DNA of 64,000 nt, taken from the NCBI RefSeq assembly GCF_017873955.1, contig NZ_JAGGKS010000002.1:124001-188000 (forward strand), given 5' to 3'. The notes under the pieces are model-generated. The model saw only the letters and a program-made list of their open reading frames with translations. It did no database searches and was not told the origin of the DNA. The position numbers and the translations under genes were made by a program. This stretch comes from Sedimentibacter acidaminivorans. Lineage in GTDB: Bacteria; Bacillota; Clostridia; Tissierellales; Sedimentibacteraceae. Positions 46,562 through 55,231 of the stretch are shown piece after piece; the stretch's first letter is position 1, and each line of letters starts with the position of its first letter.

Positions 46562-47818
46562 ATGAGTATAGGATACGCGTGCTTAACAATTGGTGTAAAT
46601 AATACTAATTATAAGAGTTGTATTATGAAAAATGCAAGTAAGGAAAGATTATTAGAAATTATATCTCATAATTTAAATTCTTTAGAAAATATAATTGATT
46701 ATAATATAAAAAACAAGATCATGCTTTTCAGAATTAGTTCTGATTTAATACCATTCGGTTCTAGCCCAGTCAATGATATTAATTGGTGGGATGTATTTTC
46801 TTCAAAATTCAAGTCTATAGGTAAAAAAATTAAAGAAAGTAATATGAGAGTTTCAATGCATCCTGGCCAGTACACTGTATTAAACTCACCTAATGAAGAT
46901 ATCGTAGCCAAAGCTATTGAAGATTTAAATTATCATAATAAAGTTTTGGATAGCCTAGACTTAGAGGAAGACCATAAAATAGTATTACATATAGGCGGTG
47001 TATATAACAACAAAAAAGAAGCTATAAAAAGATTTATTCAAAATTATGACAAGTTATATGATAATATAAAGAAAAGACTTGTCATAGAAAATGATGATAA
47101 ATCATATAATATTTGTGATGTACTAGCTATATCTAAAGTTTTAGATATACCCGTTATCTATGATAATCTACATAATAATATAAATCCTAGTTTCGAAAAA
47201 AAAAGTGATTTTTATTGGATTGAGCAATGTAACAAAACTTGGAAATCAAAAGATGGACATCAAAAAATACATTACTCGCAACAAAAACCTTTTAAAAAAG
47301 CTGGTTCTCATTCTAATACTATTAAAATAAATGAATTTATTGATTTTTACAACAATCTAAATAATAAGTCTATTGATATTATGCTTGAAGTTAAGGATAA
47401 AAATCTATCTGCTGTAAAATGTATCAATTGCACTGAAAGTGATAAAAATATTAAGAAGCTTGAGTTAGAATGGGCTAAATATAAATATAATGTATTGGAA
47501 CATTCTTCACAAAATTACTTAGAAATAAGAAAGATACTTAAACAAAAAACCGATTATCCTGTTTTAGAATTTTACAATTTAATAGAAGATTCTTTTATCA
47601 TTGAGGTTTCTGTTGGAAATACTATAAATGCTGCACAACATATATGGGGATATTTTAAAAATTGCACAACCGAAAAAGAGAAAAATGATTTTTTTAAAAA
47701 AATAGACAATTACGAAAACGAAAGAATTTCTATAGCAAATATTAAAAAATATCTATTTAAATTAGCTATTAAATATGATCAAAAATATCTTTTAAATTCG
47801 TATTATTTTATATTATAA
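46562..47818 (+). CDS. uvsE: UV damage endonuclease UvsE fused to DUF1722
   Basis: A 418-residue protein. Residues 1-290 are a UvsE/UvdE TIM-barrel endonuclease that nicks 5' of UV lesions. The likely metal ligands are His100 (SMHPGQY), His143, Glu175, Asp201, His204, His237 and Glu276 (LEVKDK). Residues about 303-418 match DUF1722 (YbgA C-terminal type): EWAKYKYNVLEHSSQNYLEI, NAAQHIWGYFK at 356-366 and the closing IDNYENERI...KYLLNSYYF. Ordinary UvsE proteins end near 320. RBS GAGAGG precedes the ATG. The TspO-like gene follows at 22 nt. Confidence 0.88.
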   Translation: MSIGYACLTIGVNNTNYKSCIMKNASKERLLEIISHNLNSLENIIDYNIKNKIMLFRISSDLIPFGSSPVNDINWWDVFSSKFKSIGKKIKESNMRVSMHPGQYTVLNSPNEDIVAKAIEDLNYHNKVLDSLDLEEDHKIVLHIGGVYNNKKEAIKRFIQNYDKLYDNIKKRLVIENDDKSYNICDVLAISKVLDIPVIYDNLHNNINPSFEKKSDFYWIEQCNKTWKSKDGHQKIHYSQQKPFKKAGSHSNTIKINEFIDFYNNLNNKSIDIMLEVKDKNLSAVKCINCTESDKNIKKLELEWAKYKYNVLEHSSQNYLEIRKILKQKTDYPVLEFYNLIEDSFIIEVSVGNTINAAQHIWGYFKNCTTEKEKNDFFKKIDNYENERISIANIKKYLFKLAIKYDQKYLLNSYYFIL

Positions 47819-47840
47819 AATTTGAAGAGGGGGATTTGAA

Positions 47841-48641
47841 ATGTCAATTAATAATATGAGTACATGGATCAAAATTCTTACAACTATTACATTTTTAATT
47901 ATGATAGCGGTAAATGCGTTGGCTAATATTTTGCCGATTAATGGAGTAACAACAGGAGAAGTTTCTGCAGCTTATGAAAATTTATTTTCACCAGCAGGCA
48001 TAACTTTTGCTATTTGGGGACTTATTTATTTCATGTTAGCATGCTATACTCTGTATCAGCTGGGGTTATTCCAAGGAAACGACAGACATATAAAAACAGA
48101 TTTGTTAGAAAAAATAGGTGTTATTTTTTCAATTTCTTCTATTGCAAACTCTATGTGGGTTTTTTTATGGCACTACGATTTTATCGCATTATCTGTAGTT
48201 GTAATGATAATTATTCTAATATGTTTAATAATGATTGTCACAGAAATTAGCAAATATAAGCTTACCTTTAGAGAACAACTTTTTATAAAACTACCTTTCA
48301 GTGTTTATTTTGGTTGGATTACCATTGCAACAATTGCAAATATAACAACTTTCCTTGTTAGCATAGGCTGGAATGGATTTGAAATATCAGATGTTACATG
48401 GACTATAATTATATTAATAGTTGGGGTTATACTTAGCGCCTTAACAATTATTAAATTTAAGGATATAGCATACGGTCTTGTTATAATATGGGCATACATG
48501 GGTATATATATCAAACATACATCTGTAAATGGATTTGATGGACAATATCCATCAATAATTACTACTGTAGTTATATTGATTGCAGTTATAATTATTGTTG
48601 AATTATATGCAATATACTTAAAAGGTAGAAACTTACAATAA
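47841..48641 (+). CDS. TspO/MBR-like membrane protein
   Basis: A 266-residue protein with about seven membrane helices. The first half matches the large TspO-related family of Clostridia (NALANILPINGVTTGEVSAAYENLFSPAGITFAIWGLIY). TspO proteins bind porphyrins and respond to light and oxygen; the long bacterial variant is uncharacterised. GAGGGGG precedes the ATG. It is co-directional with uvsE and shares its terminator. Confidence 0.82.
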   Translation: MSINNMSTWIKILTTITFLIMIAVNALANILPINGVTTGEVSAAYENLFSPAGITFAIWGLIYFMLACYTLYQLGLFQGNDRHIKTDLLEKIGVIFSISSIANSMWVFLWHYDFIALSVVVMIIILICLIMIVTEISKYKLTFREQLFIKLPFSVYFGWITIATIANITTFLVSIGWNGFEISDVTWTIIILIVGVILSALTIIKFKDIAYGLVIIWAYMGIYIKHTSVNGFDGQYPSIITTVVILIAVIIIVELYAIYLKGRNLQ

Positions 48642-48656
48642 AGTTTCAACTAATAA

Positions 48657-48697
48657 AATAGCAAATTTTAATTTTAATATAATTAAAATTTGCTATT
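48657..48697. terminator. Bidirectional terminator, tspO-like / ridA
   Basis: AATAGCAAATTTTAATT and AATTAAAATTTGCTATT form a perfect 17-bp stem between convergent genes. Confidence 0.85.
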
Positions 48698-48704
48698 ATT
48701 ATAT

Positions 48705-49088
48705 CTAGATAACTGCTATTGCATCTATTTCAACATTAGCATCTTTTGGAAGTCTTGCAACCTCAACACATACTCTAGCTGGTTTATTTTCTGTGAAAAA
48801 TTCTGAATACATTTCATTTATTAAACCAAATTGATCCATATTTTTAATGTATACTGTGCATTTTACAACGTCATTAAGAGTTGCTCCACCTGCTTCTAAA
48901 ATTGCTTTAACATTATTTAAAGATATTTTAGTTTCTTCTTTAATGTCGCTACCTTTATATAGCTCTCCATTTTGTGGGTCAATTGGTAGTTGACCTGAAA
49001 CATATAATGTATTTCCCGCTTTAATTCCTTGTGAATAAGGACCTAGTGCAGCAGGTGCATTTTTAGTAAAAAGAACTTGATTTGACAT
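48705..49088 (-). CDS. ridA: RidA family enamine/imine deaminase
   Basis: A 127-residue YjgF/RidA protein with [21 protein letters not shown], the catalytic-type Arg in [12 protein letters not shown], and the C-terminal VEIDAIAVI. It hydrolyses reactive enamines from PLP enzymes. The ATG at 49088 is preceded by GGAGG. It comes 14 nt after rsfS. Confidence 0.95.
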   Translation of the reverse strand: MSNQVLFTKNAPAALGPYSQGIKAGNTLYVSGQLPIDPQNGELYKGSDIKEETKISLNNVKAILEAGGATLNDVVKCTVYIKNMDQFGLINEMYSEFFTENKPARVCVEVARLPKDANVEIDAIAVI

Positions 49089-49102
49089 ATTGCCTCCTTT
49101 TA

Positions 49103-49471
49103 TTATTTCCAATTTTTTATACCATATTGTTCAACATCTAAAGAGTTGTTATCAAACCACAAAGATTCAATATCATAAGTTTCTCTTTCATCTCTATGAA
49201 AAATATGAACAATAATGTTATCGGTTTCTAGTAAAATCCATCTACCTGTTTCAAATCCCTCTTTGTGATAGATTTTAATGCCTTCTTCATGTAGTTTTTC
49301 TATTACTTCATCTGCTATTGCAGCTGTTTGCCTTTCATTATTAGCGCTACATATTATAAAATAATCAGTTATAGAACTGATTTTTGAAACATCAAGAACT
49401 ACAAAATTATATGCTTTTTTGTTATCGCATGCTTTCAAAATTACTTCAATATTTTTATGGTCTAAATTCAA
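49103..49471 (-). CDS. rsfS: Ribosomal silencing factor RsfS
   Basis: A 122-residue Iojap/RsfS protein ([26 protein letters not shown], then [28 protein letters not shown]). It binds uL14 and blocks subunit joining in starvation. nadD-yqeK-rsfS is the usual Firmicute order; it starts four bases after yqeK. Confidence 0.96.
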   Translation of the reverse strand: MNLDHKNIEVILKACDNKKAYNFVVLDVSKISSITDYFIICSANNERQTAAIADEVIEKLHEEGIKIYHKEGFETGRWILLETDNIIVHIFHRDERETYDIESLWFDNNSLDVEQYGIKNWK

Positions 49472-49475
49472 TACC

Positions 49476-49982
49476 TTACCTCCTCTTATTTAAATAATTT
49501 AGTGTTTTCAAAGATTCTGAGTCAAGCTCTAAATTTCTTTGTTTTACAAAAGAAATTGTGCTAATTAAAGATTTTATTATTGCTTCATTAATATTATTAT
49601 ATGCTAACTCTCGAATTTCTTCAACACCTGCGAAATTTCTATTTGGCTCTATCTTATCAGCTATATATATTATCTTTTCTAATAAGCTCATTGCCTCTCT
49701 ACCTGTAGTATGATACCTTATGGCATTCAATATGTCAACATCTTGAATAGAATATGACTTCTTTGCTAATTCAGCTCCAACTTTTGCATGCTTTAAATTA
49801 TCAGTTTGCTTATCCCACAATTTACCACAGTCGTGCAAGAGTCCGGCTAATTTTGCTTTTTCTACATCTACATTGTAATTCTTCGCAAGCTTTACTGCTT
49901 CTTCCATTGTTCTAACACAGTGTCCAAATAATTTAGTTCCTACTGATTTTTCAAGTTCAACTTTCATCTCTTCAATATTCAT
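49476..49982 (-). CDS. yqeK: YqeK-type HD-domain Ap4A hydrolase
   Basis: A 168-residue HD hydrolase with H...HDCGKLWD and AIRYHTTGREAMSLLEKIIYIADKIEPNR. YqeK enzymes cleave diadenosine tetraphosphate symmetrically. It lies nine bases after nadD. Confidence 0.93.
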   Translation of the reverse strand: MNIEEMKVELEKSVGTKLFGHCVRTMEEAVKLAKNYNVDVEKAKLAGLLHDCGKLWDKQTDNLKHAKVGAELAKKSYSIQDVDILNAIRYHTTGREAMSLLEKIIYIADKIEPNRNFAGVEEIRELAYNNINEAIIKSLISTISFVKQRNLELDSESLKTLNYLNKRR

Positions 49983-49991
49983 AATAAACTT

Positions 49992-50597
49992 TTACTCCAA
50001 ATATAAATTATTTTTTATAATAAATTTCTCTACTATTTCTGGCAATAAATATTTTATAGACCTTCCTAGGTTGATTCTTTCCCTGATATCTGTAGATGAA
50101 ATTTCTAGCATAGGTACTTGTAAAAGTTCAATTTGACCATTGTAACGATTCATAATTTCATTGATTTTAAACTCTATATCCAATGTACTATAACCTGATC
50201 TGCTTACTCCTATAAATTTACACATTTTTAGTAGATTTTCAGTCTCATGCCAATTAGGCAATTCCACTATCGCATCCGTTCCAGTTATAAAATAAAATTC
50301 AGTATTATCATATTCATTTATTAATTTTCTTATAGTATTTATGGTATAACTCTTTTCTAGAGATTTAATTTCAATATCAGACACAATAAATTTATTATTT
50401 GATAATGTAGCTATATTTGTCATTAAAAATCTATCCAATGCACAAGCACCAGTAACCTTTTTATGAGGTGGTTTTCCTGCTGGTACAAAAATTATTTTTT
50501 CCATATTGTATTTATCTAATACTTCATTTGCAATAATTAAATGTCCATAATGTATGGGATCAAAAGTACCTCCCATAACACCAATTCTTCTTTTCAT
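49992..50597 (-). CDS. nadD: Nicotinate-nucleotide adenylyltransferase
   Basis: A 201-residue NAD biosynthesis enzyme with the nucleotidyltransferase motif GGTFDPIHYGHL and the later SSTDIRERI motif. It adenylates nicotinate mononucleotide. It begins only seven bases after the PTS IICD gene, so the PTS and NAD genes may share a transcript. Confidence 0.96.
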   Translation of the reverse strand: MKRRIGVMGGTFDPIHYGHLIIANEVLDKYNMEKIIFVPAGKPPHKKVTGACALDRFLMTNIATLSNNKFIVSDIEIKSLEKSYTINTIRKLINEYDNTEFYFITGTDAIVELPNWHETENLLKMCKFIGVSRSGYSTLDIEFKINEIMNRYNGQIELLQVPMLEISSTDIRERINLGRSIKYLLPEIVEKFIIKNNLYLE

Positions 50598-50604
50598 TAA
50601 TTAT

Positions 50605-52071
50605 TCACCTCAAATTTTTCTTTTGTTTTATCTTTTCGGCAATAATAAATATTATTGAAATCACTAAAACAGCAATAATATCAAACGAGTTATTACTTAT
50701 AACACGGTAATTCAACTCTATTAGTTTTGCTGTTATAACGCCAAGCATACTTCCAAAAATTAAAGGAAATTTCAACTTAACCTTACTTTTCTTAACTAGG
50801 TTTATCCTATTTATTAAACTTTGCCTACCATTATAATAACCACTCATCCACCCAGTATACGATATATAAATAATAATGATACCAAGTAACACAATTGGAA
50901 CCATAGCTACAAAAAATTCATTATCTAGACTCAGCATTAACGAAATAGAAATAAAGAGTGGAGATAAAACAACTTGTGTAAAGGAATCTCCTAAACCAGC
51001 AGCAATTCCCATCATTCCCTTTTTAATATAAGATATTTCTATAGTTTTATTTCCCAATGATTTTTCTTCTTCTAAATAAATTATATAACCATGTATAGGT
51101 GTACCTATATTTGGCTCAGTGTTAAAAAACTCAGTATATTTATTTATTGTAGATACTATCTCCGAATTATCTTTATATAGCTTCTTTATTATATTTTTCA
51201 TGCTATGAGCATATGCCATGCCTTGCAGTCTTTCATAATTATAGCAAGCGTGTGAAAAGTTCATCCAAATAAACCATGAATAAAATAAATCTCTTTTATT
51301 TAAAATTCTATTATCATGCTTCTCTAATTTAGATGTAATTGACAGAAAAACATCTTTATATGATAAACTAATTACTATAATTATTACAAACAAAGTCATT
51401 AAAAAAGAACTTGCCTTAAAGGCTAAAACCAACCCTAAGGTTGATGCATATAAAACTAAACTATATTTATTTTTTAATTTCAACAATACATTTATGATAG
51501 ATATATTTAACAAAAATATTCCAAACAAATACAACCAATACTCTATATTCTCTTTAATAATCAAATTCCTAAATGTAAAAACTGCTAAAAAAGAAATAAG
51601 AATCACTACTGTACTCATTACATATAATAGAATTTGAGGATACAACCCATCAAATAAGGCAATGCTAGGATTAAGTTTATTATTGAATTTTTCTTCATAT
51701 TTGTTAACAAAAATAGTATTTATAGATAACCTGTATTTCCAAATAAATATGCCCAAATACCCAAATGGATATGCAATAGCAGCGCTCTCTATTGAAGATA
51801 TTTTAAAAATTATAGAAACAGAAGCTGCTATAATTGCAGTTAGACATTGGTCACCTTTAAGTGAACCTCCTGTAGAAATAAAATCTATATACATTATATT
51901 TACTACACTACCAGCTAAAATTCCAAGCTTTACATCTCCTAAAATCAATCCTGTTATCATTCCCGATATTATTGGCCTATATAAAGTATAATATCCAATT
52001 CCCATAGATAAAGCAGTACTGCTACCCCAAAAATATAATATACTTAGCAGCAAAAAATTCAAAGTAGTCAT
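50605..52071 (-). CDS. Mannose-family PTS permease, IIC and IID fused
   Basis: A 488-residue membrane protein. Residues 1-245 resemble mannose-family EIIC (YRPIISGMITGLILGDVKLGI, then GGSLKGDQ). Residues 257-488 resemble EIID (DLFYSWFIWMNFSHACYNYERLQG, EFFNTEPNIGTPIHGYIIYLEEE, GMMGIAAGLGDSF). In most systems IIC and IID are separate genes; here one continuous frame joins them. The sugar is unknown. IIB and IIA genes lie just upstream, so the permease set is complete. Confidence 0.85.
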   Translation of the reverse strand: MTTLNFLLLSILYFWGSSTALSMGIGYYTLYRPIISGMITGLILGDVKLGILAGSVVNIMYIDFISTGGSLKGDQCLTAIIAASVSIIFKISSIESAAIAYPFGYLGIFIWKYRLSINTIFVNKYEEKFNNKLNPSIALFDGLYPQILLYVMSTVVILISFLAVFTFRNLIIKENIEYWLYLFGIFLLNISIINVLLKLKNKYSLVLYASTLGLVLAFKASSFLMTLFVIIIVISLSYKDVFLSITSKLEKHDNRILNKRDLFYSWFIWMNFSHACYNYERLQGMAYAHSMKNIIKKLYKDNSEIVSTINKYTEFFNTEPNIGTPIHGYIIYLEEEKSLGNKTIEISYIKKGMMGIAAGLGDSFTQVVLSPLFISISLMLSLDNEFFVAMVPIVLLGIIIIYISYTGWMSGYYNGRQSLINRINLVKKSKVKLKFPLIFGSMLGVITAKLIELNYRVISNNSFDIIAVLVISIIFIIAEKIKQKKNLR

Positions 52072-52087
52072 TAAAAAATCCTCTTCA

Positions 52088-52549
52088 TTATATTTTTATT
52101 ATTTTATCTTTTGGAAGCATTTGAACTTCAACTTCAATTCCATTAGCTGAGATATTTTTCAATAAATCAATTTCTGAATCGCTCAAATGAATAGCATTCA
52201 CAAATTTTTTACGTCCATTATGAAATCCTAGCCCACCTATGTTAACCTTATTTATTTTGATATCTAATTGTATCAATTTTGCAATATTTTCTATATATCG
52301 ACTTAAAATCAAAACCCTTGATTTATTATCCCCTGATTCCAAAAATTCTTTTGTTTCTTCTATAGTTAACACATTTACATTAAGATGATCAGGTGATGCT
52401 TCTTTTATTAAACTTGACATAAAATCATCACCTGCATATTCATTATCAACTATAATAATTTCATCTATATTTAAAAATGGTATCCATGATACGATTACTT
52501 GACCATGTAATAATCTATCATCAATCCTCGTCAATACAATGTTTTTCAT
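52088..52549 (-). CDS. Mannose-family PTS IIB component
   Basis: A 153-residue IIB protein with RIDDRLLHGQVIVSW; His15 is the phosphorylated residue. It passes phosphate from IIA to the sugar. The ATG at 52549 has GGAGGACTA before it; it starts 10 nt after the IIA gene. Confidence 0.93.
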   Translation of the reverse strand: MKNIVLTRIDDRLLHGQVIVSWIPFLNIDEIIIVDNEYAGDDFMSSLIKEASPDHLNVNVLTIEETKEFLESGDNKSRVLILSRYIENIAKLIQLDIKINKVNIGGLGFHNGRKKFVNAIHLSDSEIDLLKNISANGIEVEVQMLPKDKIIKI

Positions 52550-52559
52550 TAGTCCTCCG

Positions 52560-52961
52560 TTAATCCGTTGTAAATTTTTCATTTACAAATACTATACTTT
52601 TCTTTCCATTTTTTATTATTTTTTCAGCAATTTCTGACATGCTATATGAACTCCTATTAACTGCTATATCAATAAACAAAGGAAAGTTAATTCCTGTTAT
52701 ATGATAAAAATCTCTATTTTTCATGGATTTGCAAACAGCATTAAAAGGACTTCCCCCATACATATCAGTGAATACAATTAATTCATCATTCTTTGTCAAC
52801 CTATCTATAGTTTCCTCTACTTCTTTTGAAAGTTGATCATAACTTTCACCTAAATTAAAGGATATAGTTTCTGCATCTTCTAAATTTCCTATTATTATTT
52901 CAGAACTTTTCAGCAATTCCTTCCCAAACTCACCATGTGTTACTAATAATATATTAATCAT
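52560..52961 (-). CDS. Mannose-family PTS IIA component
   Basis: A 133-residue IIA protein: NILLVTHGEFGKELLKS with phosphorylated His9, and FTDMYGGSPFNAVCKSM. First gene of the PTS run. The ATG follows AGGAG; a GC-richer stretch of about 25 nt lies in its leader. Confidence 0.92.
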   Translation of the reverse strand: MINILLVTHGEFGKELLKSSEIIIGNLEDAETISFNLGESYDQLSKEVEETIDRLTKNDELIVFTDMYGGSPFNAVCKSMKNRDFYHITGINFPLFIDIAVNRSSYSMSEIAEKIIKNGKKSIVFVNEKFTTD

Positions 52962-53149
52962 AATCACATCTCCTCATAAATTAATTATTAATTGGTTTTA
53001 TATCGAGGCTCGCATAGAGTGCTCACCTTATTATTTATAAAATTTATCAATATATCATATCATTATACCATATAATTTTACTTTTTTATATTAATATGTT
53101 ATAATTTATAAAAAAATAAAAGTTAATTTTGACTTTAAAGGAGTACTAA

Positions 53150-53410
53150 ATGAATACAGAACACTTTAAGTTTTTTCAAAACAAAGAATGCGAATACTTT
53201 CCATGCCATAAAACAAATGACATTGAAAATTTTAATTGTTTATTTTGCTATTGTCCTTTATATATGCTAAAAGGAGATTGTGGCGGAAACTTTATTAAAA
53301 ATGCAGGCATAAAGGATTGCTCAAAATGTCTTGTTCCACACTCATCCGGAAGCTATGAAAATATAATGAATAAAATTAAAGAAGTTATTGAAAAAGGTAG
53401 TGACTTTTAA
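53150..53410 (+). CDS. Cysteine-rich small-domain protein
   Basis: An 86-residue protein with NKECEYFPCHK, NCLFCYCPLY, CGGN and KDCSKCLVPHS, a cysteine-rich small domain known alone or fused to cobalamin-related proteins. It probably binds zinc. AAAGGAG precedes the ATG. Function unknown. Confidence 0.85.
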   Translation: MNTEHFKFFQNKECEYFPCHKTNDIENFNCLFCYCPLYMLKGDCGGNFIKNAGIKDCSKCLVPHSSGSYENIMNKIKEVIEKGSDF

Positions 53411-53425
53411 CAAAATTATTTCAAT

Positions 53426-53456
53426 GTGCAGAAAGCAGATCTTCGATTTTCTGCAC
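53426..53456. terminator. Hairpin between convergent genes
   Basis: GTGCAGAAA pairs with TTTCTGCAC around a 13-nt loop. Confidence 0.65.
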
Positions 53457-53463
53457 TATTAAA

Positions 53464-54315
53464 TTATACTATTTTTATTATTTGATTTTTCCATCCATTT
53501 TCTGATAGGTAAGAAATTTTTTCAAAACCTAAATCATAAACTAACTTATAAATATCTTCAAATTTGCAATTAATTCCATCAGTTGAATGAGCATCTGAGT
53601 TTATTATAACAGGAATATCTTTTTCTTTTATCATTTTAAGAATAAAAGTTGAGGGATATTGTTCATTTGTATACCCTCTAGCAATTCCTCCTGTATTTAT
53701 TTCTACTATACAAGGAGTCTTTGCTATTATACTTAAACATTTTTCAACTGCGTCTATATACCACTTTTCATTTTCATCAAACAAAATATTATTAATATTG
53801 TTTTTTTTAAATAAATCAAAATGCCCTATAATATGTGGTTTATATTCTAAAGCCATCTCCCCAATATAATCATAGTAGGTCTCAACGGCAATCCTTATAT
53901 TTCCATTAAAACTCTCATCTATACCTTTCATTAATTCATCTAAATTATAATCTACTGTCCACATTACTCCATTATTAAATTTAGCAAGAAAATGAACAGA
54001 TCCAATATAATAATCAAGTCTCTTAATCAAATCTAAAGTATATTCATCAAATCCAATACCTGGTAAATAATCTAGTTCCATTCCTAAATAAACTTCAATA
54101 GTACCATTATATTTTTGTTTAAGGTTTATTATTTCATCAATATAATTATCGACTTCCATCTTTTGTATATTCCAATCTGACGCAAATGGTAACGGTCCAT
54201 GTGTAGATATCCCTATTGACTGCATATTATTATTTATTGCTGCTATAATCATATCTTCAGCTGAATATTTACCATCACAATATTTTGTATGTGTATGTAA
54301 ATTTGTTAAATGCAT
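53464..54315 (-). CDS. PHP-domain histidinol-phosphatase-like phosphatase
   Basis: A 283-residue PHP enzyme: LTNLHTHTKYCDG at the start, GMELDYLPG, IGSVHFL, then IIGHFDLFKKNN and VIINSDAHSTD, giving the usual His/Asp metal sites. It resembles HisK, the histidinol-phosphate phosphatase, but no his genes are near, so the substrate stays open. Confidence 0.85.
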   Translation of the reverse strand: MHLTNLHTHTKYCDGKYSAEDMIIAAINNNMQSIGISTHGPLPFASDWNIQKMEVDNYIDEIINLKQKYNGTIEVYLGMELDYLPGIGFDEYTLDLIKRLDYYIGSVHFLAKFNNGVMWTVDYNLDELMKGIDESFNGNIRIAVETYYDYIGEMALEYKPHIIGHFDLFKKNNINNILFDENEKWYIDAVEKCLSIIAKTPCIVEINTGGIARGYTNEQYPSTFILKMIKEKDIPVIINSDAHSTDGINCKFEDIYKLVYDLGFEKISYLSENGWKNQIIKIV

Positions 54316-54515
54316 TATTTACCTCCTTTTTCCATATAGTAATCAATTACATAATACAGTTAAATATTCAAATAGCAAAGCTATATGTACAACTATATTT
54401 TAATTCATGTACTTAAAATAGTAAAGAAACATTTTAATTTTAATTCACTATTATCATTTTGCTACGTATATTAATTGTAAGAAATTTAAAAAAAGAAATT
54501 TGGAGGATATTATAT

Positions 54516-55046
54516 ATGAATTATTCACAAGGATTTTACAATATGAAAGATTACATGAATCCTAATAACATGCCACCTTATTATGGAAATATTCCAATGC
54601 CTGTAATGGGAATGGCTTGCATGGACAATACAGGATACCCATCATCTATGCCATTTATTCCAGATAGCTATATTCCTACTAAAAGTAATATGTCTATGCC
54701 TAATGGTGATATGCCTGCATTACCTAGCATGCCCACGAACAATATGCCAAATATGAACATGCCAACATATCCAGATATGCCTGGAATGCCTGGTACAATG
54801 CCTGGAATGCCTGGTACAATGCCTGGAATGCCAAACAACAACAGAACATACCCAATGAAGCCTCGTATGCCAGAAAATAATATGCCAACTTACCCAACGA
54901 TGCCTGGGATGCCAGAAGGTAATATGCCAAATTATCCAATGCCTGGTACACAAATGAATTGTAAACAATTATACGAATATATGAAACGAATGAATTGCAT
55001 GGAGCAGTTAAATGATATGAATGACATGCAAATAGATGAAAATTAA
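54516..55046 (+). CDS. Methionine/proline-rich repeat protein, possible spore coat protein
   Basis: A 176-residue protein that is strongly biased to Met, Pro, Asn, Gly and Tyr. It contains tandem MPGMPGT units (about 88-106) and many NMP and YPxMPGMP variants, then a C-terminal non-repetitive tail MNCKQLYEYMKRMNCMEQLN. No signal peptide or membrane segment. GGAGG precedes the ATG. Such compositions occur in spore coat and exosporium proteins, and sigK is the next gene; this role is inferred. Metal binding by the methionines is another option. Confidence 0.65.
   Translation: MNYSQGFYNMKDYMNPNNMPPYYGNIPMPVMGMACMDNTGYPSSMPFIPDSYIPTKSNMSMPNGDMPALPSMPTNNMPNMNMPTYPDMPGMPGTMPGMPGTMPGMPNNNRTYPMKPRMPENNMPTYPTMPGMPEGNMPNYPMPGTQMNCKQLYEYMKRMNCMEQLNDMNDMQIDEN
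54777..54832 (+). repeat. 21-bp tandem repeat, 2.7 copies
   Basis: The unit encodes MPGMPGT. Two identical copies at 54777-54797 and 54798-54818 are followed by a 14-nt partial copy, which suggests recent slippage. Confidence 0.85.
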
Positions 55047-55053
55047 TTAGCTA

Positions 55054-55093
55054 ATGAAACTAAAATGTAGCATTTGCTGCATTTTAGCTTCAT
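55054..55093 (+). terminator. Terminator after the Met/Pro-rich gene
   Basis: ATGAAACTAAAATGTAGC pairs with GCTGCATTTTAGCTTCAT with minor mismatches. Confidence 0.65.
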
Positions 55094-55231
55094 ATTTATT
55101 TCCCCAAAAGCAATTATAAAGTTCAAAATTAAATCTGTACAAACCTTTGAATATCAACAAAATTTAATAAAGTGTACATACACAATTTCTAAATGTCTGC
55201 ATATAATATTAAGTACTATGGGGGTGTTTTT

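Noticed and set aside
52990-53030. GAGCAC...TATGC in the PTS leader as a sigma-54 promoter
   Set aside because: The distance between the G-containing and GC elements is two bases too short and the first G of the GG doublet is missing; no LevR-type activator is nearby.
54777-54832. CRISPR-like repeat array
   Set aside because: The units are directly adjacent without spacers and in coding frame; no cas genes are present.
54720-54968. Trp/His- and Ala/Tyr-rich antisense reading frames opposite the Met/Pro protein
   Set aside because: They arise from the repetitive codons of the plus-strand gene and have no ribosome sites.
55149-55182. Sigma-E-type promoter for sigK (CATACA near 55177)
   Set aside because: The -10-like element is suggestive, but no -35 element stands at the usual 13-15 bp distance.
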